Notes: generated from the sequence alone by a model not told the origin. 64,000 nucleotides of DNA from Emticicia sp040253585 (GCF_040253585.1 NZ_JBELAU010000007.1:310001-374000); one strand, 5' to 3'; positions 33,444 to 42,432 are shown, counted from the first letter of the stretch. Translations and numbers: made by a program.

Positions 33444-33471
33444 CAAAGTTAAAACATCTTTCCGAAAGCAA
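33444..33471 (-). promoter_or_regulatory. Promoter of the M16 peptidase gene
   Basis: On the minus strand: -33 TTG at 33471-33469, 17-nt spacer, -7 TAACTTTG at 33451-33444; the ATG is at 33361. Confidence 0.6.
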
Positions 33472-33511
33472 AAGTTTATCCTTACTTTTGCCTAAAAGAA
33501 ATCTGTAATTT

Positions 33512-33988
33512 ATGAATATAAGAATAGGGCAAGGTTATGATGTACACCAACTCGGTGAAGGTTATGATTTATGGTTGGGTGGTGTAAAGATTCCGCACAC
33601 AGTGGGTTCGGTTGGGCATTCGGATGCTGATGTACTGTTGCATGCCATGTGCGATGCACTTTTGGGGGCAGCAGCCATGGGAGATATTGGTAAGCATTTC
33701 AAAAATACTGACCCACGTTGGAAAGGCATTGACAGTAAGATTTTATTAAAAATCGTGGTGGAAATGCTTGAAAAAGAAGGTTATAAAATCGGAAATATTG
33801 ACTCAACGGTTTGTTTGCAAGAACCAAAAATCGGCAAATATATTCCAGAAATGATAAAAGCTATTTCGGAAGTGACGGGCTTACCTGAAAACTGTATCTC
33901 AATCAAAGCCACAACCACCGAAGAAATGGGTTTTGTTGGCCGAAAAGAAGGTTTAGATGCTCATGCTATTGCATTGATTTATAAGTAA
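33512..33988 (+). CDS. ispF: 2-C-methyl-D-erythritol 2,4-cyclodiphosphate synthase
   Basis: 158 residues, full length. It forms MEcPP in the non-mevalonate isoprenoid pathway as a cytosolic homotrimer. Zinc ligands are in GYDVHQL (Asp, His) and in SVGHSDADVLLHAMCDALLGAA (His). The GDIGKHFKNTDPRWKG loop and the closing IKATTTEEMGFVGRKEG are family signatures. A -7-like TACTTTTG is at 33483-33490. A hairpin follows. Confidence 0.97.
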   Translation: MNIRIGQGYDVHQLGEGYDLWLGGVKIPHTVGSVGHSDADVLLHAMCDALLGAAAMGDIGKHFKNTDPRWKGIDSKILLKIVVEMLEKEGYKIGNIDSTVCLQEPKIGKYIPEMIKAISEVTGLPENCISIKATTTEEMGFVGRKEGLDAHAIALIYK

Positions 33989-33990
33989 TT

Positions 33991-34233
33991 ACAAACGTCT
34001 GTGCCACTTGTCTGACGTGTTTTCTAAGGAAGTCTTCGCTGGGCGGCATTCACTTCAAGCGAATACTTCCTTTTTGTATATAAAAGCCCGCCTTTTTTGT
34101 CATTACATCGCCAATTTCAAGTAGATTGTCGAAAACACCTGACTGACTATATGAGTTTAGCGGTTTTTCATTAAATTGCATGAAACATTTATATAATCTT
34201 TACACAAACCTCTGCACCTCAGGTCTGATGTGT
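33991..34233. repeat. Two copies of a degenerate repeat ACAAACSTCTG...GTCTGAYGTGT
   Basis: Copy one 33991-34020 begins acaaacgtctgtgcc and ends tctgacgtgt; copy two 34204-34233 begins acaaacctctgcacc and ends tctgatgtgt. They flank the ispF terminator in the gap before the amidohydrolase gene. Each contains a short inverted stretch around its centre. Confidence 0.5.
34026..34075 (+). terminator. Terminator after ispF, AAGGAAG hairpin family
   Basis: 15-bp arms aaggaagtcttcgct (34026-34040) and agcgaatacttcctt (34058-34072) pair with one mismatch, then a short T run. It shares its outer sequence with hairpins at 35410-35442 and 58144-58176. Confidence 0.7.
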
Positions 34234-34255
34234 GTGAAAAATCTACCATTATTTA

Positions 34256-35398
34256 ATGAAAAAACTTGCTTTTACAGTCGGTGCAATGCTGACTATCAGT
34301 TCTCTACAAGCCCAACAAATCAAAATTGGTGATAATGCTGGCACAGTAACATTCGAAGAATACGAGCCAAAATCAACGCTTGTTGTTCCTGGAAAACCCA
34401 TCACACGTGCCAAATTTCCATTCATAGATGTGCATAATCATCAATGGGAAATGAACTCGAAAGAAAATCTTACCAAGCTCATCACCGAAATGGACAAAAT
34501 GAATATGGGATTGATGGTAAACTTGAGTGGCCGAGGTTTTAACCAAGATGAAGCCAAAAGTACTGCTGGTTTAGTTGATATGATTAGTGCTGTAAAAACC
34601 AACTATCCCACTCGTTTTGCGGTTTTCACGAATATTGATTTTTCGAAAATTAACGAACCAGATTGGACAGCCAAAGCCGTAAAAACGCTCGAAGAAGACG
34701 TAAAACTACGTGGAGCAAAAGGCTTGAAAATTTATAAAAGTCTTGGTTTTAGCGTAAAAGACAACGGAAAACTCGTGCCAGTTGATGATGCTCGCATCGA
34801 CCCGATTTGGGCAAAAGCTGGCGAATTGGGTATTCCTGTTTTGATTCATACCGCCGACCCTGCTTCTTTCTGGGACCCACTCAATGCTCAAAACGAACGC
34901 TGGCTCGAACTAAAAACGCATCCTGGACGTAAGCGTGATGCTGCCGCGGGAAAAGACTATTCGTGGGAGCAACTCATTGAGCAGCAGCACAATGTATTCA
35001 GAAAACATCCAAAAACAACGTTTATCAATGCCCACATGGGTTGGTATCCGAATAATTTGGCGAAACTCGATAGCCTAATGGATACGTTCCCTAATATGTA
35101 TGCCGAAATCGGGGCGGTAATTGCTGAGTTAGGACGCCAACCACGTATGGCTAAGAAATTCTTTGAAAAACGCCAAGACCGTATTCTTTTCGGAAAAGAT
35201 TCGTGGGTTCCTGACGAATACCAAACTTATTTCAGAGTATTAGAAAGTGAAGATGAATATTTTCCATACCACAAAAAATATCACGCCTACTGGCGTATGT
35301 ATGGAATGGGACTTTCGGATGAGGTTTTGAAGAAAGTTTACTACAAAAACGCCCTAAAAATTATTCCAGGCTTAGATAAATCGAAGTTTCCGAAGTAA
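34256..35398 (+). CDS. Exported amidohydrolase (amidohydrolase-2 type)
   Basis: 380 residues with a signal peptide (MKKLAFTVGAMLTISSLQAQQ). TIM-barrel metal-hydrolase features: HNH pair in FPFIDVHNHQWE, a metal His in VLIHTADPASFW, a His in TFINAHMGWYP and the catalytic Asp in LFGKDSWVPDE. These fit an amidohydrolase-2-like hydrolase or decarboxylase acting in the periplasm. The substrate is not evident. The M20 peptidase gene next to it is also exported; a shared substrate pathway is possible but a terminator separates them. Confidence 0.85.
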   Translation: MKKLAFTVGAMLTISSLQAQQIKIGDNAGTVTFEEYEPKSTLVVPGKPITRAKFPFIDVHNHQWEMNSKENLTKLITEMDKMNMGLMVNLSGRGFNQDEAKSTAGLVDMISAVKTNYPTRFAVFTNIDFSKINEPDWTAKAVKTLEEDVKLRGAKGLKIYKSLGFSVKDNGKLVPVDDARIDPIWAKAGELGIPVLIHTADPASFWDPLNAQNERWLELKTHPGRKRDAAAGKDYSWEQLIEQQHNVFRKHPKTTFINAHMGWYPNNLAKLDSLMDTFPNMYAEIGAVIAELGRQPRMAKKFFEKRQDRILFGKDSWVPDEYQTYFRVLESEDEYFPYHKKYHAYWRMYGMGLSDEVLKKVYYKNALKIIPGLDKSKFPK

Positions 35399-35408
35399 CT
35401 CGCATCAA

Positions 35409-35450
35409 TAAGGAAGACTTCGCCTCAAGCGAAGTCTTCCTTAATTTTTT
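35409..35450 (+). terminator. Strong terminator after the amidohydrolase gene
   Basis: Perfect 14-bp arms aaggaagacttcgc (35410-35423) and gcgaagtcttcctt (35429-35442), 5-nt loop, then aatttttt. Member of the AAGGAAG hairpin family. Confidence 0.85.
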
Positions 35451-35486
35451 CTTGAAGTACCAAATTTACCTAAACTAAACCAAATC

Positions 35487-37100
35487 ATGAAAAAAACTTA
35501 CATCTTCATCACTACCATGTTGATTGTGAGCAACTTAGCTTTTTCGCAAAAGAAGAAAGCCGTTGCTGCTCCAGTTCCTGACAAACTCGAATTATTGAAA
35601 CAAGAGGTTATCAAGAAAATTGATGACCGACAAAAGTTTACGCAAGAAGTAAACGACCAAATTTTTAGCTTTGGCGAGTTAGGTTTCCAAGAATACGAAA
35701 CTTCAAAGTATTTAACTAATCTGCTCGAAAAAAATGGCTTCACAGTTGAGCGAGGTGTAGCAGGAATGCCCACCGCTTGGATTGCTAAATGGGGTTCGGG
35801 TAAGCCTGTAATTGCCATTGGTAGCGATATTGATTGTATTCCGAAGGCATCACAAAAACCGGGGGTGGCCTACAAAGACCCAATCGTTGAAGGTGCTCCA
35901 GGGCATGGTGAAGGCCATAATTCTGGTCAAGCTCTCAATATTACGGCAGTCTTGGCACTGAAAGAAGTAATGGAACGAGATAAAATCTCAGGAACGCTCG
36001 TGCTTTGGCCTGGTGTAGCCGAAGAGCAAGTGGGAGCGAAGGCGATTTTCGTGCGTGAAGGTTATTTTAAAGATGTTGATGCCTGTATTTTTACACACGT
36101 AGGCGATAATCTGGGCGTATCGTGGGGCGATGCAGGAAATAATGGTTTAGTATCGGTGAAATTTCATTTTGAAGGTGAAGCCGCTCACGCAGCAGGAGCT
36201 CCGTGGCGTGGACGTAGTGCTTTAGATGCCGTAGAATTGATGAATGTAGGCTGGAATTATAAGCGTGAACACTTAGAAACAACGCAGCGTTCACACTACG
36301 TGATTTCGGATGGTGGTGACCAACCAAACGTTGTTCCATCAAAGGCTACTGTTTGGTATTACTTCCGTGACCGTACTTATCCACGTATCAGAAAACTCTT
36401 TGAAAGTGGCATCAAAATAGCTGAAGGTGCAGCCATGATGACCGATACAAAGTTCACTTACGAGATCTTGGGTAGTGCTTGGCCTGGGCATTTCAATAAG
36501 CCAATTGCTGACGCTATGTATCAAAATATCAAGCGTGTAGGTTTGCCACAATGGTCTGAAGAAGACCAAATGTTGGCAAAAGCAAGCCAAAAAGAGCTAA
36601 AAGCACCCAAAGCAGATGGTTTAGCCATGAAACTTGATACCATGAGCGAGCCAGTTTATTCACCAAATATCATTCGTCAAGGTGGATCAGATGATATTGC
36701 TGATATTTCGTGGTCGTTGCCAACAGTTGTCTTGCGTTATCCATCAAATATGCCAGGAATGCCAGGTCACCATTGGGCGAATGCGATTACGATGGCCACA
36801 CCGATTGCCCACAAAGGTTGCACAGCAGGAGCAAAAGCCGAGGCACTAACGATTTTGGATATGCTTTTCAAGCCAGAAATTATCAAAAATGCTTGGGAAT
36901 ACTACAATAAAGAGCAAACGAAAGAAATAAAATACACACCACTTATTTCGAAAGACGATAAACCAGCTATTCAGTTGAACAAAGAAATAATGGAGAAATT
37001 CCGCCCAGAAATGAGCAAATATTATTATGATTCAACAAAATACAAAACGTATTTGGAGCAACTCGGAATCAAATACCCGACTGTGAGAGCAGAGAAATAA
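35487..37100 (+). CDS. Exported M20 family amidohydrolase (AbgB-like)
   Basis: 537 residues with a signal peptide (MKKTYIFITTMLIVSNLAFSQ). M20 features: first metal region IAIGSDIDCIPK, GHGEGHNSGQALNI with the metal His, the Glu pair in GVAEEQVGAK, a dimerisation domain around HFEGEAAHAAGAPWRGRSALDAVELM, and the last metal His near MPGHHWANAIT. It is closest in layout to aminobenzoyl-glutamate hydrolase B and related amide hydrolases. It acts outside the cytoplasm, unlike E. coli AbgB. The C-terminal ~60 residues are Lys-rich. Confidence 0.87.
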   Translation: MKKTYIFITTMLIVSNLAFSQKKKAVAAPVPDKLELLKQEVIKKIDDRQKFTQEVNDQIFSFGELGFQEYETSKYLTNLLEKNGFTVERGVAGMPTAWIAKWGSGKPVIAIGSDIDCIPKASQKPGVAYKDPIVEGAPGHGEGHNSGQALNITAVLALKEVMERDKISGTLVLWPGVAEEQVGAKAIFVREGYFKDVDACIFTHVGDNLGVSWGDAGNNGLVSVKFHFEGEAAHAAGAPWRGRSALDAVELMNVGWNYKREHLETTQRSHYVISDGGDQPNVVPSKATVWYYFRDRTYPRIRKLFESGIKIAEGAAMMTDTKFTYEILGSAWPGHFNKPIADAMYQNIKRVGLPQWSEEDQMLAKASQKELKAPKADGLAMKLDTMSEPVYSPNIIRQGGSDDIADISWSLPTVVLRYPSNMPGMPGHHWANAITMATPIAHKGCTAGAKAEALTILDMLFKPEIIKNAWEYYNKEQTKEIKYTPLISKDDKPAIQLNKEIMEKFRPEMSKYYYDSTKYKTYLEQLGIKYPTVRAEK

Positions 37101-37104
37101 AAGT

Positions 37105-37235
37105 GGGCAGTCGTCAGTTTTCAGTCCACAGTTGGCAAGTTGTCAATCGTTTTTAGCCGTTTTAGTCGAATAATCAATTTATTTTGACTTCAAATTGCCA
37201 ATTGTGGACTGTTAACTGTGGACTGAAAACTACAT
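37105..37235. repeat. Inverted heptamer arrays, NNNCAGT / ACTGNNN
   Basis: Left arm 37105-37146: six 7-bp units, four of them ending CAGT (gggcagt, cgtcagt, tttcagt, ccacagt). Right arm 37194-37235: six units beginning AYTG or ACT (attgtgg, actgtta, actgtgg, actgaaa among them). They are complementary in form, with a 47-bp AT-rich middle, between convergent genes. The 7-bp register is exact throughout. Confidence 0.8.
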
Positions 37236-37640
37236 TCAATCTTCTGGAAAAGGAATAAATATAAATCCTGCAAATTCATTTTCGATAACAAAAAGGCAAC
37301 AATACTCGTCAGCATTTTTATAGTTTTCCTTAAAAAGCTCAACAGATTCTTCACCGATAAGTTTTCTTTGTACGAATTCATCTAAATATGATGCTTTATA
37401 ATCGAAATCAGTTTCAAAATCAAGTCTTGTGAAAAGCATTTGCCCGACCTCAACTAAGGTACGATTGACCACAAAAATCGGATAATCCGAAAAGCCTCGT
37501 TTACGGATTTGATAAGATGCTTCTTTCAGATGGTCAGATACTTTTATGAAATCTCCTGCCACATGACTCATAATTTTTTGGTCGAGTTCGGGAGAGTTTA
37601 CATCATCTAAAATTGTATTTTCATTTGAGTGTGAAGTCAT
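37236..37640 (-). CDS. Protein of unknown function, 134 residues
   Basis: Not recognised. Acidic soluble protein without signal peptide or membrane helix: helical N-terminal half (LDQKIMSHVAGDFIKVSDHLKEASYQIRKRG), then mixed strands (YPIFVVNRTLVEVGQMLF, ADEYCCLFVIENEFAGFIFIPFPED). It has its own promoter: on the minus strand -33 TTG at 37745-37743, 20-nt spacer, -7 TAACTTTG at 37722-37715. It reads as a real conserved-type gene, and the 3' end meets a heptamer array. Confidence 0.7.
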   Translation of the reverse strand: MTSHSNENTILDDVNSPELDQKIMSHVAGDFIKVSDHLKEASYQIRKRGFSDYPIFVVNRTLVEVGQMLFTRLDFETDFDYKASYLDEFVQRKLIGEESVELFKENYKNADEYCCLFVIENEFAGFIFIPFPED

Positions 37641-37959
37641 ATTGTTTTATGTTTATAAATGCTTGATAATTAATAATTTATAGTTAATTTAATTGGCTCC
37701 TTGTAATTCTTTTGCAAAGTTAATTAGTTCAAAAAATAAAGTCAAAATTCCGTTACCTTCTAACCCCAAATTTTCACGATTAATTCATTTTGCAATAAAA
37801 GTAAAGAATTTTCCTAAGCCTTTTTTCATTGATATAGTTCAAACTGTAAATACTTTCGCACACATAATAGCTTTCAAAGTATCAGATTATGCTTCATTTT
37901 TTCTATATTTGTTTGTGGCGATAGGCAAATAATTATTTCTTACCAAAACCCATACACGC
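37641..37959. other. 319-bp AT-rich intergenic region between divergent genes
   Basis: Holds the minus-strand promoter 37715-37745 of the 134-residue protein and a -7-like TATATTTG at 37904-37911 for the antiporter gene. No gene seen. Confidence 0.55.
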
Positions 37960-39162
37960 ATGACTACAACAATTATTATAACAATCTGTACGCTACTACT
38001 TTTAGCCTATATTTTTGATATTACTTCCGCCAAAACCAAAATTCCGTCGGTTATTTTACTGCTCGTTTTGGGTTGGATTGTACGGCAAGGTGTCGATTTT
38101 TTTGAGCTACGAGTGCCAAATTTAACTTCTATTTTACCTATTCTGGGCACTGTTGGTCTGATTCTGATTGTCTTGGAAGGTTCATTAGAATTAGAGCTAA
38201 ACAAATCTAAGTTTCCTATGATTAGGAAGTCTTCCATCGTTGCACTTTTTCCGATGCTGTTGTTTAGTTTTGCTTTGGCTTGGGCTTTTCAGCATTTTGG
38301 TAATGTTTCGTTCAAAATTGGTATGGCAAATGCCATACCAATTGCCATTATTAGCAGTGCAATTGCTATTCCGAGTGCAAAAAATCTTTCTTCTGGAAAC
38401 CGAGAGTTTATCACTTATGAAAGTAGCCTTTCTGATATTTATGGCGTGATTTTCTTCAACTTTATCACACTCAACGATAATATTGGCTCAGATTCTGTCT
38501 GGCATTTTCTTTTAGAATTAGCTCTAATCATCGTAGTTTCGTTTGTGGCTACACTCGGACTTGCCTTTTTACTAAGCCGAATCAAGCATCACGTAAAATT
38601 TGTTCCGATTATTCTGTTGATTGTTTTGATTTATAGCATTTCAAAAATCTACCATTTACCAGCATTGATTTTTATTTTGCTTTTTGGGTTGTTTTTGGGA
38701 AATCTTGATGAATTGAAAGGCTTCAAACTTATTAACAAACTCCAGCCCGATATTCTTGACAAAGAAGTACATAAGTTTGGCGAATTGACAACCGAAATTG
38801 CCTTTTTGATTCGTGCTTTATTCTTTTTATTGTTTGGTTTTTTAATAGAAACTGCCGAAATTCTGAACATTGATACAATTCTGTGGGCGATTCTTATCAC
38901 GGCTGGCCTTTATTTGTTAAGAGCTGCCTTTTTGAAGTTTATGAAAATAGAATTCCTGCCAATTTTATTTATTGCACCTCGTGGACTAATTACAATCTTG
39001 TTGTTTTTGTCGATTCCACTCGGTCAAACCATTGATTTGGCCAATAAATCATTAATTATTCAAGTCATAATTCTAACCGCACTCGTAATGATGTTCGGTC
39101 TGATGAAAACTAAAGAAAATGAAAAACACACTGAAGAAACTAAAACCGACGAAGTTATTTAA
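37960..39162 (+). CDS. Cation:proton antiporter (CPA family)
   Basis: 400 residues with about 12 membrane helices and a short Lys/Glu-rich cytosolic tail. The N-terminal GWIVRQGVDFFELRVPNL region, LGTVGLILIVLEGSLELEL and the exchanger core around IAIISSAIAIPSAKNLSSGNREFITYESSLSDIYG fit the CPA1/CPA2 Na+(K+)/H+ exchanger superfamily. No RCK/TrkA domain. Its 3' end overlaps the nhaA gene by 44 bp in another frame, so the two exchangers form one translation unit, probably for pH and Na+ homeostasis. Confidence 0.85.
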   Translation: MTTTIIITICTLLLLAYIFDITSAKTKIPSVILLLVLGWIVRQGVDFFELRVPNLTSILPILGTVGLILIVLEGSLELELNKSKFPMIRKSSIVALFPMLLFSFALAWAFQHFGNVSFKIGMANAIPIAIISSAIAIPSAKNLSSGNREFITYESSLSDIYGVIFFNFITLNDNIGSDSVWHFLLELALIIVVSFVATLGLAFLLSRIKHHVKFVPIILLIVLIYSISKIYHLPALIFILLFGLFLGNLDELKGFKLINKLQPDILDKEVHKFGELTTEIAFLIRALFFLLFGFLIETAEILNIDTILWAILITAGLYLLRAAFLKFMKIEFLPILFIAPRGLITILLFLSIPLGQTIDLANKSLIIQVIILTALVMMFGLMKTKENEKHTEETKTDEVI

Positions 39163-40291
39163 GGATTTTTTTGAAAGCGAAAAGTCGGGCGGACTCACAT
39201 TAATTGCCTGTACGGCGGTTTCGTTATTGATTGCTAATTCGACTTGGTCGAGTAGCTACGAACATTTTTGGCACACTGATTTTGCAGGTCATGGCATCTC
39301 TCATTGGATAAATGATGGACTAATGACAATCTTCTTTTTGTTGATTGGCTTAGAACTCGAACGTGAAATCTATCAAGGGGAATTATCGAATATCAAAGAT
39401 GCTCTACTGCCGATTTTTGCGGCAATTGGTGGAATGTTGCTGCCCGCTGGATTATTTTTATTGCTTACTTATGGCACAAAAGGGCAGGCAGGAATTGGTA
39501 TTCCAATGGCTACTGATATTGCTTTTGCACTCGGAATTTTATCATTATTGGGAAATAAAGTTCCGACTTCACTCAAAGTTTTCCTGACAGCACTCGCAGT
39601 TATTGATGATTTAGGTGCAATTTTCGTGATTGCGATTTTTTATACAAAGACAATCTTTTGGACGAATCTTTTCATTGCTCTTGGCATTTTTGCGGTGCTT
39701 TTAGTATTTAATCGTCTAAAAGTACGAAACCTAATTCCGTATTTATTAGGGGGCGTTGCTATGTGGTATTTTATGCTCAATTCGGGCGTTCATGCTACGA
39801 TTACGGGCGTTTTGTTGGCTTTTGCGATTCCTTTTGGTAATGGCGATGAAAAATCAACTTCGTATATTTTGCAGCATTTTCTTCATCGACCAGTGGCATT
39901 TATCATACTTCCACTTTTTGCATTGGCAAATACTGCCATTGCGATTGATGGAAATATCGTAGAAACGCTGACCCAAAATTATAGTTTGGGAATTGCTTTT
40001 GGACTCATTGTTGGGAAACCGTTGGGTATCTTTCTGATAAGTTTTGTGGTAGTTTCGCTGGGAATTTGTAAACTCCCTTTTGATTTAGATTGGAAATCTA
40101 TCATTGGGGCAGGCTTTTTGGGTGGAATCGGCTTCACAATGTCGATATTTATTACATTACTGGCTTTTGAAAACGAAGCAGTCATCAATAATGCCAAATT
40201 TATGATTCTAACGGCTTCATTGCTTGCAGGAATGTTAGGATATTTCTATTTGAAATTTACGCTGAAAAATGAAGTTGTAGAAGTTGAATAA
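39119..40291 (+). CDS. nhaA: Na+/H+ antiporter NhaA
   Basis: 390 residues, full length. Exchanges inward protons for Na+ or Li+. The two essential adjacent Asp residues are in LTALAVIDDLGAIFVIAIFYT. Other signatures are GISHWINDGLMTIFFLLIGLELEREI, ATDIAFALGILSLLG and GFLGGIGFTMSIFITLLAF. It starts inside the preceding antiporter gene with a 44-bp overlap. A strong hairpin terminator follows. Confidence 0.96.
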   Translation: MKNTLKKLKPTKLFKDFFESEKSGGLTLIACTAVSLLIANSTWSSSYEHFWHTDFAGHGISHWINDGLMTIFFLLIGLELEREIYQGELSNIKDALLPIFAAIGGMLLPAGLFLLLTYGTKGQAGIGIPMATDIAFALGILSLLGNKVPTSLKVFLTALAVIDDLGAIFVIAIFYTKTIFWTNLFIALGIFAVLLVFNRLKVRNLIPYLLGGVAMWYFMLNSGVHATITGVLLAFAIPFGNGDEKSTSYILQHFLHRPVAFIILPLFALANTAIAIDGNIVETLTQNYSLGIAFGLIVGKPLGIFLISFVVVSLGICKLPFDLDWKSIIGAGFLGGIGFTMSIFITLLAFENEAVINNAKFMILTASLLAGMLGYFYLKFTLKNEVVEVE

Positions 40292-40295
40292 AATG

Positions 40296-40344
40296 CTTTT
40301 CAGAAAGAGAAAGTCAAGAAACTTTCTCTTTCTGAAAAGTTTTT
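40296..40344 (+). terminator. Rho-independent terminator after nhaA
   Basis: Perfect 19-bp arms (40296-40314 and 40321-40339, starting cttttcagaaagag), 6-nt loop, then five Ts. Confidence 0.9.
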
Positions 40345-40397
40345 GTGTAAAAAGAAATATCATCGAGCGAAGAACCATTCGTCAATCGTCATTCTGC

Positions 40398-41615
40398 CTA
40401 CATTCGTGCTGCAATTAGCAAACTCAAATCTTTATATCTAAGATTGAAACGTTGGGCAATTGAAAGGTTTGTCAAGCTACCTTTGAAGCAATAAACACCT
40501 TTTGTAAACCATTGTTTGGCAAAAATCATATCTTCTATTCCACCAACATGACCAGTTTTTAATAAAAATGGCGTAAAAACATTACTCAAAGCAATACTTG
40601 CTGTATGTGCTACCCTCGAAGCAATATTTGGGACACAATAATGTGTAATACCATATTTTTGGAAAGTTGGGTGTTTATGCGTTGTCATTTCGGAAGTTTC
40701 AAAGCAACCACCTTGATCAATCGACACATCAATAATTATCGAATTGGAGTTCATTTTTGAAACCATTTCTTCGGTTACAACAATCGGAGCAACGCCATCT
40801 TCAGCACGCATTGCTCCAATTACAACATCGGCACGAGAAAGAGCATCGCCCAATGTATCAGAATCAATAATTGACGTATAAATGTGCTGTCCCACTGCGT
40901 ATTTTAAGCGTTGAAGTCGGTAAATATGCTGGTCGAAAACTTTGATTTCCGCCCCTAATCCAAGAGCTGTTCGGGCTGCGTATTCGCCTACCGTTCCCGC
41001 TCCAATAATCACAATTTTGGTTGGTGGTACGCCCGTAATTCCACCCAAAATCATTCCACGACCATCATGAACACTACTCAGATATTCAGCAGCAATGAGC
41101 ATAACCGTACTTCCTGCAATTTCGCTCATGGTCCTGATAATTGGGAAATTACCCACTTTATCTTGAATCAGTTCAAAACCGATGCCTGTCACTCGCTTTT
41201 CGTTGAGCTGCTCAAAGTATGAGCGAGAAAGATTCGGCACATTAAGCGTAGAAATAACGGTTTGACCAGTTTTCAAATAAGCCATTTCGGCCTCAACCAA
41301 AGGTTCGATTTTTACAATCAAATCGGCTTCAAAAACTTCCTTAGGACTGTAAACAATCCTTGCACCAGCTTCGCTATAATCATTGTCAGAGAATTTTGCT
41401 CCTTCGCCAGCACCTTTTTCGATGATTACTTCGTGGCCGTTTCTGACCAATAACGTGACTGATTCGGGTGTGAGTGCAATACGATTTTCCTGCAACGAAA
41501 CTTCACGTGGAAGTCCAATAAAAAGGCTTTTTTTGCCTTTTTTTATCATCTCTGGCGACTCCTGTGGGTAAAGAACCGATTGCTGTGCTAATTCTGATAT
41601 AGATTGTCCTGTCAT
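40398..41615 (-). CDS. ald: Alanine dehydrogenase (Ald/PNT family)
   Basis: 405 residues. NAD-dependent interconversion of alanine and pyruvate plus ammonium. N-terminal AlaDh_PNT domain (IGLPREVSLQENRIALTPESV, then the catalytic-region Lys and VIEKGAGEGAKFSDNDY) and NAD domain with VIIGAGTVGEYAARTALGLGAEIKVFD, followed by DVSIDQGGCFETS. Bacteroidota members have an N-terminal ~28-residue extension as seen here. PNT subunit A has the same fold but no beta-subunit gene is nearby, so alanine dehydrogenase is preferred. Confidence 0.9.
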   Translation of the reverse strand: MTGQSISELAQQSVLYPQESPEMIKKGKKSLFIGLPREVSLQENRIALTPESVTLLVRNGHEVIIEKGAGEGAKFSDNDYSEAGARIVYSPKEVFEADLIVKIEPLVEAEMAYLKTGQTVISTLNVPNLSRSYFEQLNEKRVTGIGFELIQDKVGNFPIIRTMSEIAGSTVMLIAAEYLSSVHDGRGMILGGITGVPPTKIVIIGAGTVGEYAARTALGLGAEIKVFDQHIYRLQRLKYAVGQHIYTSIIDSDTLGDALSRADVVIGAMRAEDGVAPIVVTEEMVSKMNSNSIIIDVSIDQGGCFETSEMTTHKHPTFQKYGITHYCVPNIASRVAHTASIALSNVFTPFLLKTGHVGGIEDMIFAKQWFTKGVYCFKGSLTNLSIAQRFNLRYKDLSLLIAARM

Positions 41616-41629
41616 TGTTTGGGGACTTG

Positions 41630-41724
41630 TTACTGGTTAACTGGTTATTGGGAAACTGCGGGGCTGCCCACGGTACGCCGCTGCGGTGCGGTTACGGGTG
41701 AACTGGTTACTGAAAACTGGTATT
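41630..41724. repeat. Heptamer repeats around a GC-rich core
   Basis: Left: units of the ctggtta type, with one 8-bp slip, at about 41630-41655. Right: exact 7-bp units ggttacg, ggtgaac, tggttac, tgaaaac and tggtatt at 41690-41724. The centre (about 41656-41689) is strongly GC-rich (ggggctgcccacgg... cgccgctgcgg), unlike anything nearby. It lies between ald and tsaE. Confidence 0.6.
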
Positions 41725-42129
41725 CTAACTAAATTCTATATTTCTACCTAAATCGTCAGTCAGACTTATTTTGATCTTAAAACAATTATTTGGTAACAGA
41801 GATTCCACTTTTTCTGCCCATTCGAGCAAGCAAATATTGCCCGAATCAAAGTATTCTTCTACGCCAAAATCAAGTGCTTCGGTTTCGTTTTTTAGACGGT
41901 AAAAATCAAAGTGATAGATGGTTTCGCCCGTTGATGATAAATACTCATTGACTATTGAAAAAGTAGGACTTTGAATGTTTCCTATTACGCCAAGTTGCTG
42001 ACAAATCGCTTTTATCAAAGTTGTTTTTCCTGCCCCCATTTCTCCCTCAAAAATCCAGATATTTCGGCCTTTTGCGGCTTCAATTACCTGATGAGAAATT
42101 TGCCCTAAATCTTCTAAAGTATAAAACAT
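41725..42129 (-). CDS. tsaE: tRNA threonylcarbamoyladenosine biosynthesis ATPase TsaE
   Basis: 134 residues. Works with TsaB, TsaC and TsaD to make t6A37 in ANN-decoding tRNAs. The P-loop is FEGEMGAGKTTLIKAICQQLGV; switch regions QSPTFSIVNEY, YHFDFYRLKN and CLLEWAEKVESLLP are all present. Full length for the family. Transcribed with ald after it on the same strand, a pairing common in Bacteroidota. Confidence 0.95.
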   Translation of the reverse strand: MFYTLEDLGQISHQVIEAAKGRNIWIFEGEMGAGKTTLIKAICQQLGVIGNIQSPTFSIVNEYLSSTGETIYHFDFYRLKNETEALDFGVEEYFDSGNICLLEWAEKVESLLPNNCFKIKISLTDDLGRNIEFS

Positions 42130-42432
42130 TTGAATGAATTATTGAAATTTTCCCACAAAATTCGCATAAATACTTAAAATAATTTCAATCTTATTTCAGA
42201 AAAATCGTTTTTGTAAAAAAAACAAATTTTCTTAGGCAATATATGCAGAAATCTGTTGATTTTTCAAGAACTTTGTTAGACGAAATAAAAAACGCACCCG
42301 ATTATAATAGTACCTGTTAGTCAGTAGCGATTAGTATTTAGCTTCATTGTGTAAGCCAATATCGTTTATGAGCTAAAGATTAATTGCTGTGACCTATATT
42401 TTAGCCAAAACCCAATAGATTTTATAAGTAGA
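42130..42432. other. 303-bp intergenic region upstream of mrdA
   Basis: AT-rich. It contains a 4-unit heptamer array at 42315-42342 (tgttagt, cagtagc, gattagt, atttagc), with a weaker complementary run near 42371-42391. No consensus TAnnTTTG was found close to the mrdA start, and no gene. Confidence 0.5.

Noticed and set aside
37105..37235. Heptamer arrays as CRISPR arrays
   Set aside because: Units are 7 bp with no unique spacers and no cas genes are present anywhere in the window.
40398..41615. NAD(P) transhydrogenase alpha subunit
   Set aside because: Same fold, but no beta-subunit gene follows and the length fits alanine dehydrogenase.
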